Assembly (NCBI RefSeq): GCF_003474385.1
Contig: NZ_QUCY01000001.1
Span: forward strand, 186,001-250,000
Source of the DNA: Senegalimassilia sp003474385
Lineage (GTDB): Bacteria; Actinomycetota; Coriobacteriia; Coriobacteriales; Eggerthellaceae
Direction of reading: 5' to 3'
Length of the DNA: 64,000 bases
The position numbers and the translations under genes are program-made. Positions 51,077 to 59,504 of the stretch are shown here, piece after piece. The notes under the pieces were generated by a model. That model searched no databases. It had not been told where the DNA came from and worked only from the letters and a program-made list of their open reading frames with translations. Position 1 is the stretch's first letter. The number at the start of each line of letters is the position of its first letter.

Positions 51077-51846
51077 TACAGGCACGCTTTCACCAGCTGA
51101 ACGAACTGGTCGGCCTTCAGGCTAGCGCCGCCGACCAGACCGCCATCGATATCGGGCTGCGCGAGAAGCTGCTCGACGTTGCCGACGTTCATGGAACCGC
51201 CATACAGGATGCGCATCTCATCGGCGGTCTCGGCGCCGAACATGTCGGCGAGCGTGGCGCGGATGGCGGCGCACATGTCCTGCGCCTGCTCGGGCGTGGC
51301 CGTGCGGCCCGTGCCGATGGCCCAGATGGGCTCATATGCCACCACGCACTTGCCGGCCTCCTCGGGCTCCAAGCCCGCGAACGCGGCGCGCACCTGGGCG
51401 CAGACGAACTCCTCGGCGCCGCCCTCGTCGCGTACGGACAGCGATTCGCCGACGCATGCCACAGCATAAAGGCCGCCATCGAGCAGAGCGCGGACCTTGC
51501 GGTTGACGTCCTCGTTGGTTTCGCCGAAGTAGCCGCGACGCTCGGAGTGGCCGACGATGGAGCACGTGCAATGGACATCCTTGAGCATGGGAACCGATAC
51601 CTCGCCCGTGAAGGCGCCCTTCGGCTCCCAGTACACGTTCTGCGCGCCGATCTGAATGGGCTGATGGTCGAACTCGAACACCGTGTTGACCGGCTTCAGA
51701 TCGATGGACGGCGGGCACACGAGCACGTCCACGGAGTCGGTCCAGTGCTTGTCGAAGTTATTGGAGATGGTTTGCGCCAACACCACGGCCTCGGCATAGG
51801 TGTTGTTCATCTTCCAGTTTCCTGCCATAAGCGGTTTGCGGGCCAT
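51076..51846 (-). CDS. tpiA: Triosephosphate isomerase
   Basis: A 256-residue TIM barrel. Catalytic residues are visible: Asn and Lys in AGNWKMNNT (near 10-12), His in IVGHSERRGYFGE, and Glu in VAYEPIWAIGTGRTATPEQ. The phosphate loop ILYGGSMNVGN and GGASL are intact. Start ATG 51846 follows AAAGGAG by eight bases. Between pgk (57 bases upstream) and gpmI (overlapping). Confidence 0.96.
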   Translation of the reverse strand: MARKPLMAGNWKMNNTYAEAVVLAQTISNNFDKHWTDSVDVLVCPPSIDLKPVNTVFEFDHQPIQIGAQNVYWEPKGAFTGEVSVPMLKDVHCTCSIVGHSERRGYFGETNEDVNRKVRALLDGGLYAVACVGESLSVRDEGGAEEFVCAQVRAAFAGLEPEEAGKCVVAYEPIWAIGTGRTATPEQAQDMCAAIRATLADMFGAETADEMRILYGGSMNVGNVEQLLAQPDIDGGLVGGASLKADQFVQLVKACL

Positions 51847-51903
51847 GAGGCACGCTCCTTTCAAAACGATAAGGGGGACGCATGCGCCCCCCTTTGGATT
51901 ACC

Positions 51904-53091
51904 TTAGCGCTTCAGAGCCTCCACGCCGGGAAGGGCCTCGCCCTGCACCAGCTCCATGCTGGCACCGCCGCCCGTGGAGATGAACGTCATGCGGTCGGCA
52001 AGGTCGAACTTGTTGACCGCTGCCACGGAGTCACCACCGCCGATGATCGTGTCGCCCTGCTGGTTTTCGGCCACGGCCTCGGCAACGGCCTTCGTGCCTG
52101 CCGCGAACGCCTCCATCTCGAACACGCCCATGGGCCCGTTCCAGAACACGGTGGCAGCCTGCGAGATGGCCTGAGCATACAGCTTGGCGGTTTCAGGACC
52201 GACATCGAGGCCCATCATATCGGCGGGGATATCGTCGACGGAGACGGTCTTGGTGTTCGCGTCCTCGGCGAACTTATCGGCGCATACGACGTCGACGGGA
52301 AGCAGCAGCTTCACGCCGCGCTCTTCGGCCTTGCGCAGCATGGCAGCCGCGCGCTCGACCCAATCCTCCTCTTTGAGCGAGGTGCCCACCTGCTTGCCCT
52401 GCGCCAGCAGGAACGTGAAGCACATGCCGCCGCCGATGATGAGGGTGTCGCACTTGTCCATGAGGGCGTCAATGACCTTGATCTTATCGGAGACCTTAGA
52501 ACCGCCCAGGATGGCGACGAAGGGACGACGGGGCTCATCGAGCATGCCGGTGAGGGTTGCGACCTCGTTTTGCATGAGGTAACCGGCATAGGCGGGCAGA
52601 AGCGCAGCGACGCCGGCAGTGGAGGCATGGGCGCGATGCGCCGTGCCGAAGGCGTCGTTGACGTATGCTTCGCCGAGCTTGGCGAGCTCCTGGCAGAATT
52701 CGGGATCGTTTTTCTTCTCGCGCTTGTCGAAGCGGAGGTTCTCCAACACGAGCACCTGACCATCCTGAAGGGCCGCGGCCTTGGCCTGGGCGTCGGGGCC
52801 GACGGTGTCGGAAGCGAACGCAACAGGGCGGCCGAGCAGCTCGGAGAGGCGCAAAGCGGCCGGGCGAAGCGTAAACTTCTCCTCGAAGCCCTCGCCCGAC
52901 GGACGGCCGAGATGACTCATGAGGATGACGCGGGCACCTTCGTCGATGAGCTTTTCGATAGTGGGCAGCGCAGCGCGGATGCGGGTATCGTCGGAGCAGA
53001 CGCCGTCTGCCACGGGAACGTTGAAGTCGACACGGACGAGCACGCGCTTGCCGCGCGCGTCGAGCTGGTCGACGGTGGCGATATCAGCCAT
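51904..53091 (-). CDS. pgk: Phosphoglycerate kinase
   Basis: A 395-residue ATP-forming glycolytic kinase. N-domain RVLVRVDFNVPVADG and MSHLGRPSGEG (3-phosphoglycerate site); hinge region; C-domain ILGGSKVSDKIKVIDALM and the nucleotide loop GGGDSVAAVNKF with STGGGASMELV. Start ATG 53091 follows AAAGGAAG. It lies 168 bases after gapA, a gap that contains an elaborate hairpin structure (53137-53234). Confidence 0.96.
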   Translation of the reverse strand: MADIATVDQLDARGKRVLVRVDFNVPVADGVCSDDTRIRAALPTIEKLIDEGARVILMSHLGRPSGEGFEEKFTLRPAALRLSELLGRPVAFASDTVGPDAQAKAAALQDGQVLVLENLRFDKREKKNDPEFCQELAKLGEAYVNDAFGTAHRAHASTAGVAALLPAYAGYLMQNEVATLTGMLDEPRRPFVAILGGSKVSDKIKVIDALMDKCDTLIIGGGMCFTFLLAQGKQVGTSLKEEDWVERAAAMLRKAEERGVKLLLPVDVVCADKFAEDANTKTVSVDDIPADMMGLDVGPETAKLYAQAISQAATVFWNGPMGVFEMEAFAAGTKAVAEAVAENQQGDTIIGGGDSVAAVNKFDLADRMTFISTGGGASMELVQGEALPGVEALKR

Positions 53092-53136
53092 GATGACTTC
53101 CTTTCGAATCACCGCGGGTGCGGCGATGGCCAGCTA

Positions 53137-53234
53137 AAAGGCCCTGGTCCCGATTGCGCCTTGCAAAGCAGCCGAGCGTGCTTCGGGCACGTACGGCGCA
53201 GCACGCAAGGGGCAAGGTTCGGTTCCAGGGCCCT
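53137..53234 (-). other. Structured intergenic RNA between gapA and pgk
   Basis: On the minus strand AAGGGCCCTGG (53224-53234) pairs with CCAGGGCCTTTT (53136-53147), enclosing further stems: CCTTGC/GCAAGG and GCGTGC/GCACGC. The closing arm ends in TTTT. It could be a partial terminator, an RNase processing site or a stabilising element that sets the gapA:pgk ratio. No known riboswitch class recognised. Confidence 0.55.
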
Positions 53235-53259
53235 TCATAGCGTTAAGCGGTTAAGCCGA

Positions 53260-54261
53260 TTACAGCAGGATCTTCACAAGGTCCTTCACGCGGTTGGAAT
53301 AACCCCACTCGTTGTCGTACCAGGACACGACCTTGACCATGTTGGACTTGCCGCCCATGACCATGGTGAGCTTGCTGTCGAAGATGGAGGAATGGTTGTT
53401 GCCCACGATGTCGATGGACACGATGGGATCCTCGGTGTACTCGAGCACGCCGGCCAGCTCGCCTTCGGCGGCTTCCTTCATAGCGGCGTTGATCTCCTCG
53501 ATGGTGACCTCGCGCTCAAGCTCGACCGTCAGGTCGACCATGGAGCCATCGGGCGTGGGAACGCGCGTGGCGAAGCCGTCGAGCTTGCCTGCCAGCTCGG
53601 GGAGGACCAAGGACACGGCGCGAGCGGCGCCCGTGGTGGTCGGGATCATGGACATGGCTGCGGCGCGGGCGCGGCGCAGGTCCTTATGCGGCAGGTCCAA
53701 GATCTTCTGATCGTTGGTGTAGGAATGGATGGTGTTCATGTAGCCGCGCTTGATGCCGAACTTCTCAAGCAGCACCTTGGCGACGGGGGCCAGGCAGTTG
53801 GTGGTGCAGGAGGCGTTGGAGATGATGTTGTGCTGATCCTTGTCGTACTGCTCGTCGTTGACGCCCATGACGACGGTGATGTCCTCGCCCTTGGCCGGGC
53901 AGGTGATGACGACCTTCTTGGCGCCGGCCTTGATGTGCTTGCTGGCAAGCTCGCCGGTCTTGAAGATGCCGGTGGACTCGACGACGACGTCGACGCCCAG
54001 CTCGCCCCAAGGCAGGTTCTCGGGATCGCGCTCGCACAGGACCTTCACGGCATGGCCGTCGGCCACGAAGCCATCCTCGGTGACCTCGACCGTATCGAAG
54101 GCGCGGCCGTGGACCGAGTCATACTTCAGCAGGTGAGCCATCGTCGGGATGTCGCCGAGGTCGTTGACGGCCACGACCTGGATCTCCGGGTCCTTGACCA
54201 TGGCGCGGTACGCCAGACGTCCGATGCGGCCGAAACCGTTGATGCCTACTTTGATTGCCAT
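53260..54261 (-). CDS. gapA: Glyceraldehyde-3-phosphate dehydrogenase
   Basis: A 333-residue NAD-type GAPDH. Rossmann start KVGINGFGRIGRLAYRA; catalytic Cys in SNASCTTNCLAPVAKVL (near 152) and the partner His in IHSYTNDQ; C-terminal SWYDNEWGYSNRVKDL. It forms 1,3-bisphosphoglycerate. Start ATG 54261 has AAAGGAG seven bases upstream. First gene of the glycolytic operon; upstream TTGACT on the minus strand near 54330 may belong to its promoter, but no good -10 is paired with it. Confidence 0.96.
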   Translation of the reverse strand: MAIKVGINGFGRIGRLAYRAMVKDPEIQVVAVNDLGDIPTMAHLLKYDSVHGRAFDTVEVTEDGFVADGHAVKVLCERDPENLPWGELGVDVVVESTGIFKTGELASKHIKAGAKKVVITCPAKGEDITVVMGVNDEQYDKDQHNIISNASCTTNCLAPVAKVLLEKFGIKRGYMNTIHSYTNDQKILDLPHKDLRRARAAAMSMIPTTTGAARAVSLVLPELAGKLDGFATRVPTPDGSMVDLTVELEREVTIEEINAAMKEAAEGELAGVLEYTEDPIVSIDIVGNNHSSIFDSKLTMVMGGKSNMVKVVSWYDNEWGYSNRVKDLVKILL

Positions 54262-54415
54262 TGCGTATCTCCTTTTCATTCAGATACTCAAGTTATGGGC
54301 CATACGAAATGCTAGTGTAGCGGAAAGTCAAACGCTTGCGGCGCGAATTTGGCAGACGGTCGACAAGCGCAGACCAACGCGTCCCGCCTAACGACAGGAC
54401 GCCGGTTACTATCGG

Positions 54416-55357
54416 TTACCGATTCTGATTCTCCAGCTCAGCGGCCAATTGCTCGATACGGCGCACGCGATGGTACACCGCCGATTTCGACAGCGGAGGG
54501 TTGGCGAGCTCGCCGAGCTCCTTGAGCGTCGCCTCTGGATGACGCACGCGCAGCTTGATGAAGTCCTGCAACGCCGGAGGGAGGTTCTCCATGCCGTGCG
54601 CCTCCACCACCTGCCTGATGGCTCGAATCTGGTCGATCGCCGCACGCGAGGTTTTAGCCTGGTTGGCGATTTCCGCATTGGTCTGACGGTTCACGTCGTT
54701 TCGAACGCTTTTTATGACGCGTGCGTTTTCCATGGCAAGCGCGCTTTGATGAGCGCCCGCAAGCGCCAGGAACTCAAGAATGGCGCTGCCGCTTTTCAAA
54801 TACACCATATAGGAATTGCGTCGCTGCATGATGCGTGCCTTGATGTTCTTGCGAGCCAGAAGATCCACAAGGCCATCGGCCAGCTCCTCGGTTTCGACGA
54901 TCACCTCGAAATGGAAATCGCCGCGAGGGTCGGATACGAATCCGCTGCCCAGGAAGGCGCCACGCAGATATGCGGCCGCACAGCAATCCTTGGCTACCAA
55001 CTGCTCGGATACGCCGAGCACCAGACCGCCTTCAGGAGACAGCACACCCATATCCACCAAAGCCGCAGCAAGCTGAGGCTGGGCGGGAACCTCGATCAGG
55101 TAGTTCGGCGTTTTATGCAAGACGCTTCGCCGAACCGTCAGGTTGGTTTTCAGCCGATACAGCTCATGCAGCAGCTTGATGACCAAACGCGCCACCGACG
55201 GGGCATCGGTGGCGATCTCCACGCGATAGCGGTTCTTGCCCGACACGAACAGCGTGCCCTCGATGCGCACAAGCGCAGCCAAAACGGCCTTATCGCAATG
55301 ACTGCACGTTGCCGGCACGCGCGAAAGCTCGTCTTTTACCTCTGCCGTGAACGACAT
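54416..55357 (-). CDS. whiA: WhiA sporulation-type regulator
   Basis: A 313-residue WhiA protein: N-terminal LAGLIDADG-like domain (LRGAFLGSGFVSDPRGDFHFEVIVET... near 130-150) and C-terminal HTH (about 225-305; HPEATLKELGELANPPLSKSAVYHRVRRI). In actinomycetes WhiA works with WhiB to control division and sporulation genes; in non-sporulating bacteria it affects chromosome segregation and division. The gene overlaps the end of yvcK by 22 bases and ends the operon uvrD-uvrC-rapZ-yvcK-whiA. Confidence 0.94.
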   Translation of the reverse strand: MSFTAEVKDELSRVPATCSHCDKAVLAALVRIEGTLFVSGKNRYRVEIATDAPSVARLVIKLLHELYRLKTNLTVRRSVLHKTPNYLIEVPAQPQLAAALVDMGVLSPEGGLVLGVSEQLVAKDCCAAAYLRGAFLGSGFVSDPRGDFHFEVIVETEELADGLVDLLARKNIKARIMQRRNSYMVYLKSGSAILEFLALAGAHQSALAMENARVIKSVRNDVNRQTNAEIANQAKTSRAAIDQIRAIRQVVEAHGMENLPPALQDFIKLRVRHPEATLKELGELANPPLSKSAVYHRVRRIEQLAAELENQNR

Positions 55358-56487
55358 AAGCGCAACACCCCCGTGAACGCCTCGCGCAGCAACAACGGGT
55401 CATGCCAGGTGGGACGCTGCGGATCGACCAAGTTGCGCACAAGCACGACAGGGCCCTTGCTTTGAATGGAGCGCAAATCCGGGTAGTCTATGCGCACGGG
55501 GCGCACGCGCCTTCCCGCCTCCTCGCCCGGAGCGACCGTGAATCGGCTATCGCCGACGTTAACCCCCGTGACCGCACGGAAGGTGCCCGTCTCGGAAGCG
55601 TCGGGGCGAACGGGAAACGGACTGTGCACGAGCACGTAATCAAGCAGCCCGCGCATGCCGTGCGCGAGCAACGCCTCGACATGCTCGCGCGCCGTAAGGC
55701 CCCATGTCTCGCCCTGCATGTCCGCCAAGGAGCAGACGAACAGGGTTGCCCCCTTCGATTGACGGATGGCATCCACCACGCCCGGGACCAGCAGGTTCGG
55801 GATGATGGACGTGAACAAGCTCCCCGGCCCGAGCACGATCAGGTCGGCATTGCGGATGGCATCGAGCGCCGGCCGGTATGCCTGGATCTTGCCCTGACCG
55901 CGCAACTGCACGTGTGCAAGCGCCGTACGCGAATGACAGGCAACCGCCTGGCCCTCGATATAGCGCCCATCGCGCGTGCGCGCGACCAACGACACGCGAT
56001 CGAGCGTTGAAGGGTACACATGTCCACGCGCGTTGAGCAAGCGCTCGCAGATCTGAACGGCTTGCGGAAACTCGCCCGTGGCGTCCTCGAGCGCGGAAAG
56101 CATGAGATTGCCCAGCGTATGATTGTCGGCAAACGGGAACCGGTATTTGAATGCGCGCGTAAGCGGGTCCTCGGGGTCGGCCGCCATAGCGCATATGCAC
56201 TTGCGGATATCGCCCGGAGGAGTGACGCCTGCCCGTTCGCGCAGGATGCCCGTCGACCCGCCATCATCGGCCATAGCGACCACGGCGGAGGTTTCCACGC
56301 CCATGGAAAGGAGCGTGCGAATGGAAACGGGCGCACCCGTCCCGCCGCCGATGACCACGGCTTTCAAGCTGCTGGTCTCCGGCACTACGGGATTTGCCGC
56401 ATACAGCGGCGCGAACGCCTCGGTCATGGACGGGTCATGGGGGAAATGACCGCCCTCCATATGGCTTTCGTGTAGCATCTCGCTCAT
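55336..56487 (-). CDS. yvcK: YvcK/CofD-like protein (gluconeogenesis factor)
   Basis: A 383-residue CofD/YvcK-fold protein. Core motifs: AVVIGGGTGAPVSIRTLL (near 42), VAMADDGGSTGILRE, NHTLGNLMLSALED and LIVLGPGSLFTSIIPNLLVPGV. YvcK binds UDP-sugars and supports cell-wall synthesis during gluconeogenic growth. An N-terminal extension of about 35 residues (Met/His/Glu-rich) precedes the fold. Start ATG 56487 sits just after the rapZ stop. The rapZ-yvcK-whiA trio is conserved across Firmicutes and Actinobacteria. Confidence 0.93.
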   Translation of the reverse strand: MSEMLHESHMEGGHFPHDPSMTEAFAPLYAANPVVPETSSLKAVVIGGGTGAPVSIRTLLSMGVETSAVVAMADDGGSTGILRERAGVTPPGDIRKCICAMAADPEDPLTRAFKYRFPFADNHTLGNLMLSALEDATGEFPQAVQICERLLNARGHVYPSTLDRVSLVARTRDGRYIEGQAVACHSRTALAHVQLRGQGKIQAYRPALDAIRNADLIVLGPGSLFTSIIPNLLVPGVVDAIRQSKGATLFVCSLADMQGETWGLTAREHVEALLAHGMRGLLDYVLVHSPFPVRPDASETGTFRAVTGVNVGDSRFTVAPGEEAGRRVRPVRIDYPDLRSIQSKGPVVLVRNLVDPQRPTWHDPLLLREAFTGVLRLCRSRQR

Positions 56488-56488
56488 C

Positions 56489-57442
56489 CTATCGGCCTTC
56501 GACCGGCTTCGCAGAAGCGTTGATGAGCTGTCCATCGACGCCTTCGGCAAGTTTCAGGTCGCGATGCGCGACGCTGACGCGATAACCCTTCTGCTTGAGA
56601 TATTCCCCCGTGGACTCGGCAAGGGCCACGCTTCGATGTTGACCGCCGGTGCACCCGACGGCGATGGCGAGCTGCTGCTTGCCCTCCGCCACGTACCCAG
56701 GCATGACGCAATCGAGCAGCGCACGCCAGCACTTCTGGAACTCCTCGGTTTCAGATCGGCACAGCACGTAATCTCGCACAGGCTTGTCAAGGCCGGTGAG
56801 GGGACGCAGCTCGGGATCGTAGTACGGATTGGGAAGGAATCGCACGTCCATGACCAGATCGGCATCCACGGGAGCGCCGTGTTTGAAGCCGAACGAGTAC
56901 ACCGTGACCTGCAAGCCCTGGCGCTCCTCGCCGGGAGCGAACAGCGCGCGGATGGTGCTGCGCAGCTGAGCGGGCATCATATCGGTGGTGTTGATGACGT
57001 GGTGCGCCTGCTTGCGCACATCGTAGAGCATCTCGCGCTCGCGCTCGATCCCGTTTGCGATGGAGCTGCCGTCGGTGCATAGGGGATGGCGGCGACGGCT
57101 TGATTTGTAGCGTGCGATGAGTTTCTCATCATCGGCATCCAAGAACAGCACCCGATAATCGACGCCGGCGCTTTTGAGCTTTGAGAGCTCCTCCATCAAG
57201 CTTTTGAAGAAGCCGCCGCTGCGCGCGTCGCACACCACGGCGATGCGTCGATGGTTATCGGGTTGGCCGGGCATGCCGGTTAAGGCCAGCAGATTCCCGA
57301 TAAGGGCGCTGGGCAGGTTGTCCACGCAAAAATATCCAAGATCCTCGAACGCATGCATGGCCTCGGTGCGCCCCGCACCGCTCATGCCGCTCACGATAAC
57401 CAGCTCGGGCATGTTCTCAAGCTCGCTTGCAACCTCGGTCAT
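56489..57442 (-). CDS. rapZ: RapZ-family nucleotide-binding protein (YvcJ)
   Basis: A 317-residue RapZ/YvcJ protein: P-loop domain at the N-terminus and the GlmS/GlmZ-regulator-type C-terminal domain (GCTGGQHRSVALAE). The Walker A motif reads GMSGAGRTEA, Arg replacing the usual Lys; this Arg variant is common in actinobacterial members. FVDNLPSALI-like CVDNLPSAL and DVRFLPNPYYDPELRPLTG are present. E. coli RapZ binds small RNAs and glucosamine-6-phosphate; YvcJ hydrolyses GTP. Start ATG 57442 is one base past the uvrC stop, so coupled translation. Confidence 0.94.
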   Translation of the reverse strand: MTEVASELENMPELVIVSGMSGAGRTEAMHAFEDLGYFCVDNLPSALIGNLLALTGMPGQPDNHRRIAVVCDARSGGFFKSLMEELSKLKSAGVDYRVLFLDADDEKLIARYKSSRRRHPLCTDGSSIANGIEREREMLYDVRKQAHHVINTTDMMPAQLRSTIRALFAPGEERQGLQVTVYSFGFKHGAPVDADLVMDVRFLPNPYYDPELRPLTGLDKPVRDYVLCRSETEEFQKCWRALLDCVMPGYVAEGKQQLAIAVGCTGGQHRSVALAESTGEYLKQKGYRVSVAHRDLKLAEGVDGQLINASAKPVEGR

Positions 57443-57443
57443 G

Positions 57444-59504
57444 TCACGAATCTCCTTCCCCGCCGACGACCATTTCATTTCTTGCCTGCTCATTATACTG
57501 CTGCAGCACCGTATACAGCTCGTTGGCGACTTGGACGGGCACCACCTTGGCATCAAGGATGTCTTGCAGGCTTGCAGCCTTGAGCCGTTTGAAGCTCTTG
57601 AAGTGTTTGAGAAGCGCCTTCTTGCGCACCGGACCTAAGCCTTCGACCTCGTCCAAGATGCTTGCCGTCATGCCCTTGCCGCGCAATTGGCGATGGAATT
57701 CGATAGCGAAGCGGTGCGCCTCGTCTCGAACCTGCTTGACCAGATACAAGCTGGCGCTACCGCCCGGCAGCACCACCGGACCCGTATCCTGCCACGGCAC
57801 GAACAGCTCCTCATCGCGTTTAGCCAGGCCGCACAAGGCGATATCATGGATCCCCATGCTGTCGAACTGCTGCATGACGGCATTGAGCTGCGGTAGGCCG
57901 CCGTCCAAGATGATAAGATCGGGCTTTTTGCCGAACCGTTCATCGGCCATGCGCTCGGCGCAATACCTGCGGCTCATAACCTCCTGCATGGACAGGAAAT
58001 CGTTCGCCTCGTCAAGCTGGGCTTTGATCTTGAAACGTCGGTACTGCCCCTTGTCGGGCCTTCCGTTGGTGAACACCACCATGGACGCGACGGTATAAGT
58101 GCCATGGTTGGTGGAAATGTCGAAGCATTCGATGCGCATCGGCGGCGCATCGAGCGCCAAGGCGCTCTCCAGCTGCAGCAAAGCATCGTTAATGCGCTTA
58201 TCCTCGTAATTCGTGCGCACTTTGTAACGCATGAGCGTGTGCTTGGCGTTCTGCTCGGCCATGGAGACCAGATCTGCTTTCTCGCCGCGTTCCGGGACCG
58301 AGATGCGCACCTTGGCGCCATGCGCGCTAGCAAGCTTGCCGGTAAGCCACTGCTCCATGGCCTCGGCATCCTCGGGCATGACGCGCACGACCACCTCGTG
58401 CGGGATGGATGTGGTGGCATCATAGTAGCGCAGCAGGAACATGTGCAGCAGATCTTGGTCGGGAACATCGTTTCCGCGGTTGAGCACGAACTCGTTGCTG
58501 TTGATGATACGACCCTCGCGCACCATGAGCACGTGCACGCCGGCGATGGTCTCCTCGCGGAAAAACCCGATGACATCGGCATCAAGATTGCGAGAGCTTA
58601 CCGCATGTTGTTTGTCGCATAGCCCGTTTATCGTATCGATTCGAGCCTTGATACGACCCGCCCTCTCGAAATCAAGCTCAGCCGCAGCCTCTTGCATTTC
58701 CTGCGAAAGCTCCTCCACAAACTCCCGATGGTTGCCCGAGAGGAAGCGCTCGATACGGCTGACGTTGGCGGCATACTGCTCAGGCGTGACGCGGCCGCAG
58801 CACGCCCCGGGCCCCAAGCCCACATGCGCATCGAAGCAAGGACGGACATCGGTGGCCAAGCACGCGAGCGGATCCTTTTCCAGTTTGCGCTTCAGCGAAC
58901 GCCAATCAGCGCAGCTCGACGAGCACAACGGCACCACACGGCGCGCAATGTCGACCATGCGGCGAGCAGCTCGACTGTCGGTATAGGGGCCGAAATAGCG
59001 CGTGTCGGCGCGATGCTTCTCACGCGTATATTTGATTGCAGGGAACACATCGCCCTTCGTGATGGCGATGAACGGGTAGGACTTATCGTCTTTGAAATCG
59101 GCGTTGAACCAAGGGGCATGCTGGTTGATGAGGTTCTTCTCAAGCACCAAGGACTCGTGCTCGTTGCCGACCACGATGTATTCGAACGTGCAGATCTGTT
59201 CGACGAGCAGCGGGATCTTCGCGCGCTCATCTTGGAAGTTGACATATTGACGCATGCGCGCACGAAGCTGTTTAGCCTTGCCGACGTAGATGACCTGCCC
59301 GTGCTTGTCTTTCCATAAATACACGCCGGGTAGCGTCGGCACCGCATCAAGCTCACGCTTGATGCGCGCAAGCTTCTGCTCGAACGTCTCCCCTTCCGGG
59401 ACGCGAACGCCTTCATCCCCGGCGATACCCTGCGCCTTTCCCGAACCGCCTTCGGTGAAACCCGAGGTTCGGCTATATCGTTGGAATTCCTCCGGCTTGC
59501 TCAC
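57444..59504 (-). CDS. uvrC: Excinuclease ABC subunit C
   Basis: A 686-residue dual nuclease. N-terminal GIY-YIG domain (LPGVYLWKDKHGQVIYVGKAKQLRARMRQY), Cys cluster CSSSCADW...CFDAHVGLGPGACCG, UvrB-binding UVR motif (SQEMQEAAAELDFERAGRIKARIDTI), the RNase H-like C-terminal nuclease with ECFDISTNHGTYTVASMVVF (catalytic Asp) and a C-terminal HhH pair (VEGLGPVRKKALLKHFKSF). Start GTG 59504 follows GGAGG and overlaps the helicase stop by 4 bases (GTGA). About 30 extra residues precede the GIY-YIG domain. Confidence 0.95.
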   Translation of the reverse strand: MSKPEEFQRYSRTSGFTEGGSGKAQGIAGDEGVRVPEGETFEQKLARIKRELDAVPTLPGVYLWKDKHGQVIYVGKAKQLRARMRQYVNFQDERAKIPLLVEQICTFEYIVVGNEHESLVLEKNLINQHAPWFNADFKDDKSYPFIAITKGDVFPAIKYTREKHRADTRYFGPYTDSRAARRMVDIARRVVPLCSSSCADWRSLKRKLEKDPLACLATDVRPCFDAHVGLGPGACCGRVTPEQYAANVSRIERFLSGNHREFVEELSQEMQEAAAELDFERAGRIKARIDTINGLCDKQHAVSSRNLDADVIGFFREETIAGVHVLMVREGRIINSNEFVLNRGNDVPDQDLLHMFLLRYYDATTSIPHEVVVRVMPEDAEAMEQWLTGKLASAHGAKVRISVPERGEKADLVSMAEQNAKHTLMRYKVRTNYEDKRINDALLQLESALALDAPPMRIECFDISTNHGTYTVASMVVFTNGRPDKGQYRRFKIKAQLDEANDFLSMQEVMSRRYCAERMADERFGKKPDLIILDGGLPQLNAVMQQFDSMGIHDIALCGLAKRDEELFVPWQDTGPVVLPGGSASLYLVKQVRDEAHRFAIEFHRQLRGKGMTASILDEVEGLGPVRKKALLKHFKSFKRLKAASLQDILDAKVVPVQVANELYTVLQQYNEQARNEMVVGGEGDS

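Noticed and set aside
51031..54315. A 1094-codon plus-strand open frame opposite gapA-pgk-tpiA
   Set aside because: Antisense shadow: the minus strand carries three textbook glycolytic enzymes with active-site motifs and ribosome sites.
56489..57442. Loss of function of RapZ because Walker A has Arg instead of Lys
   Set aside because: GAGR variants are, to my knowledge, common in actinobacterial RapZ/YvcJ proteins, so this is lineage-typical and not a defect.
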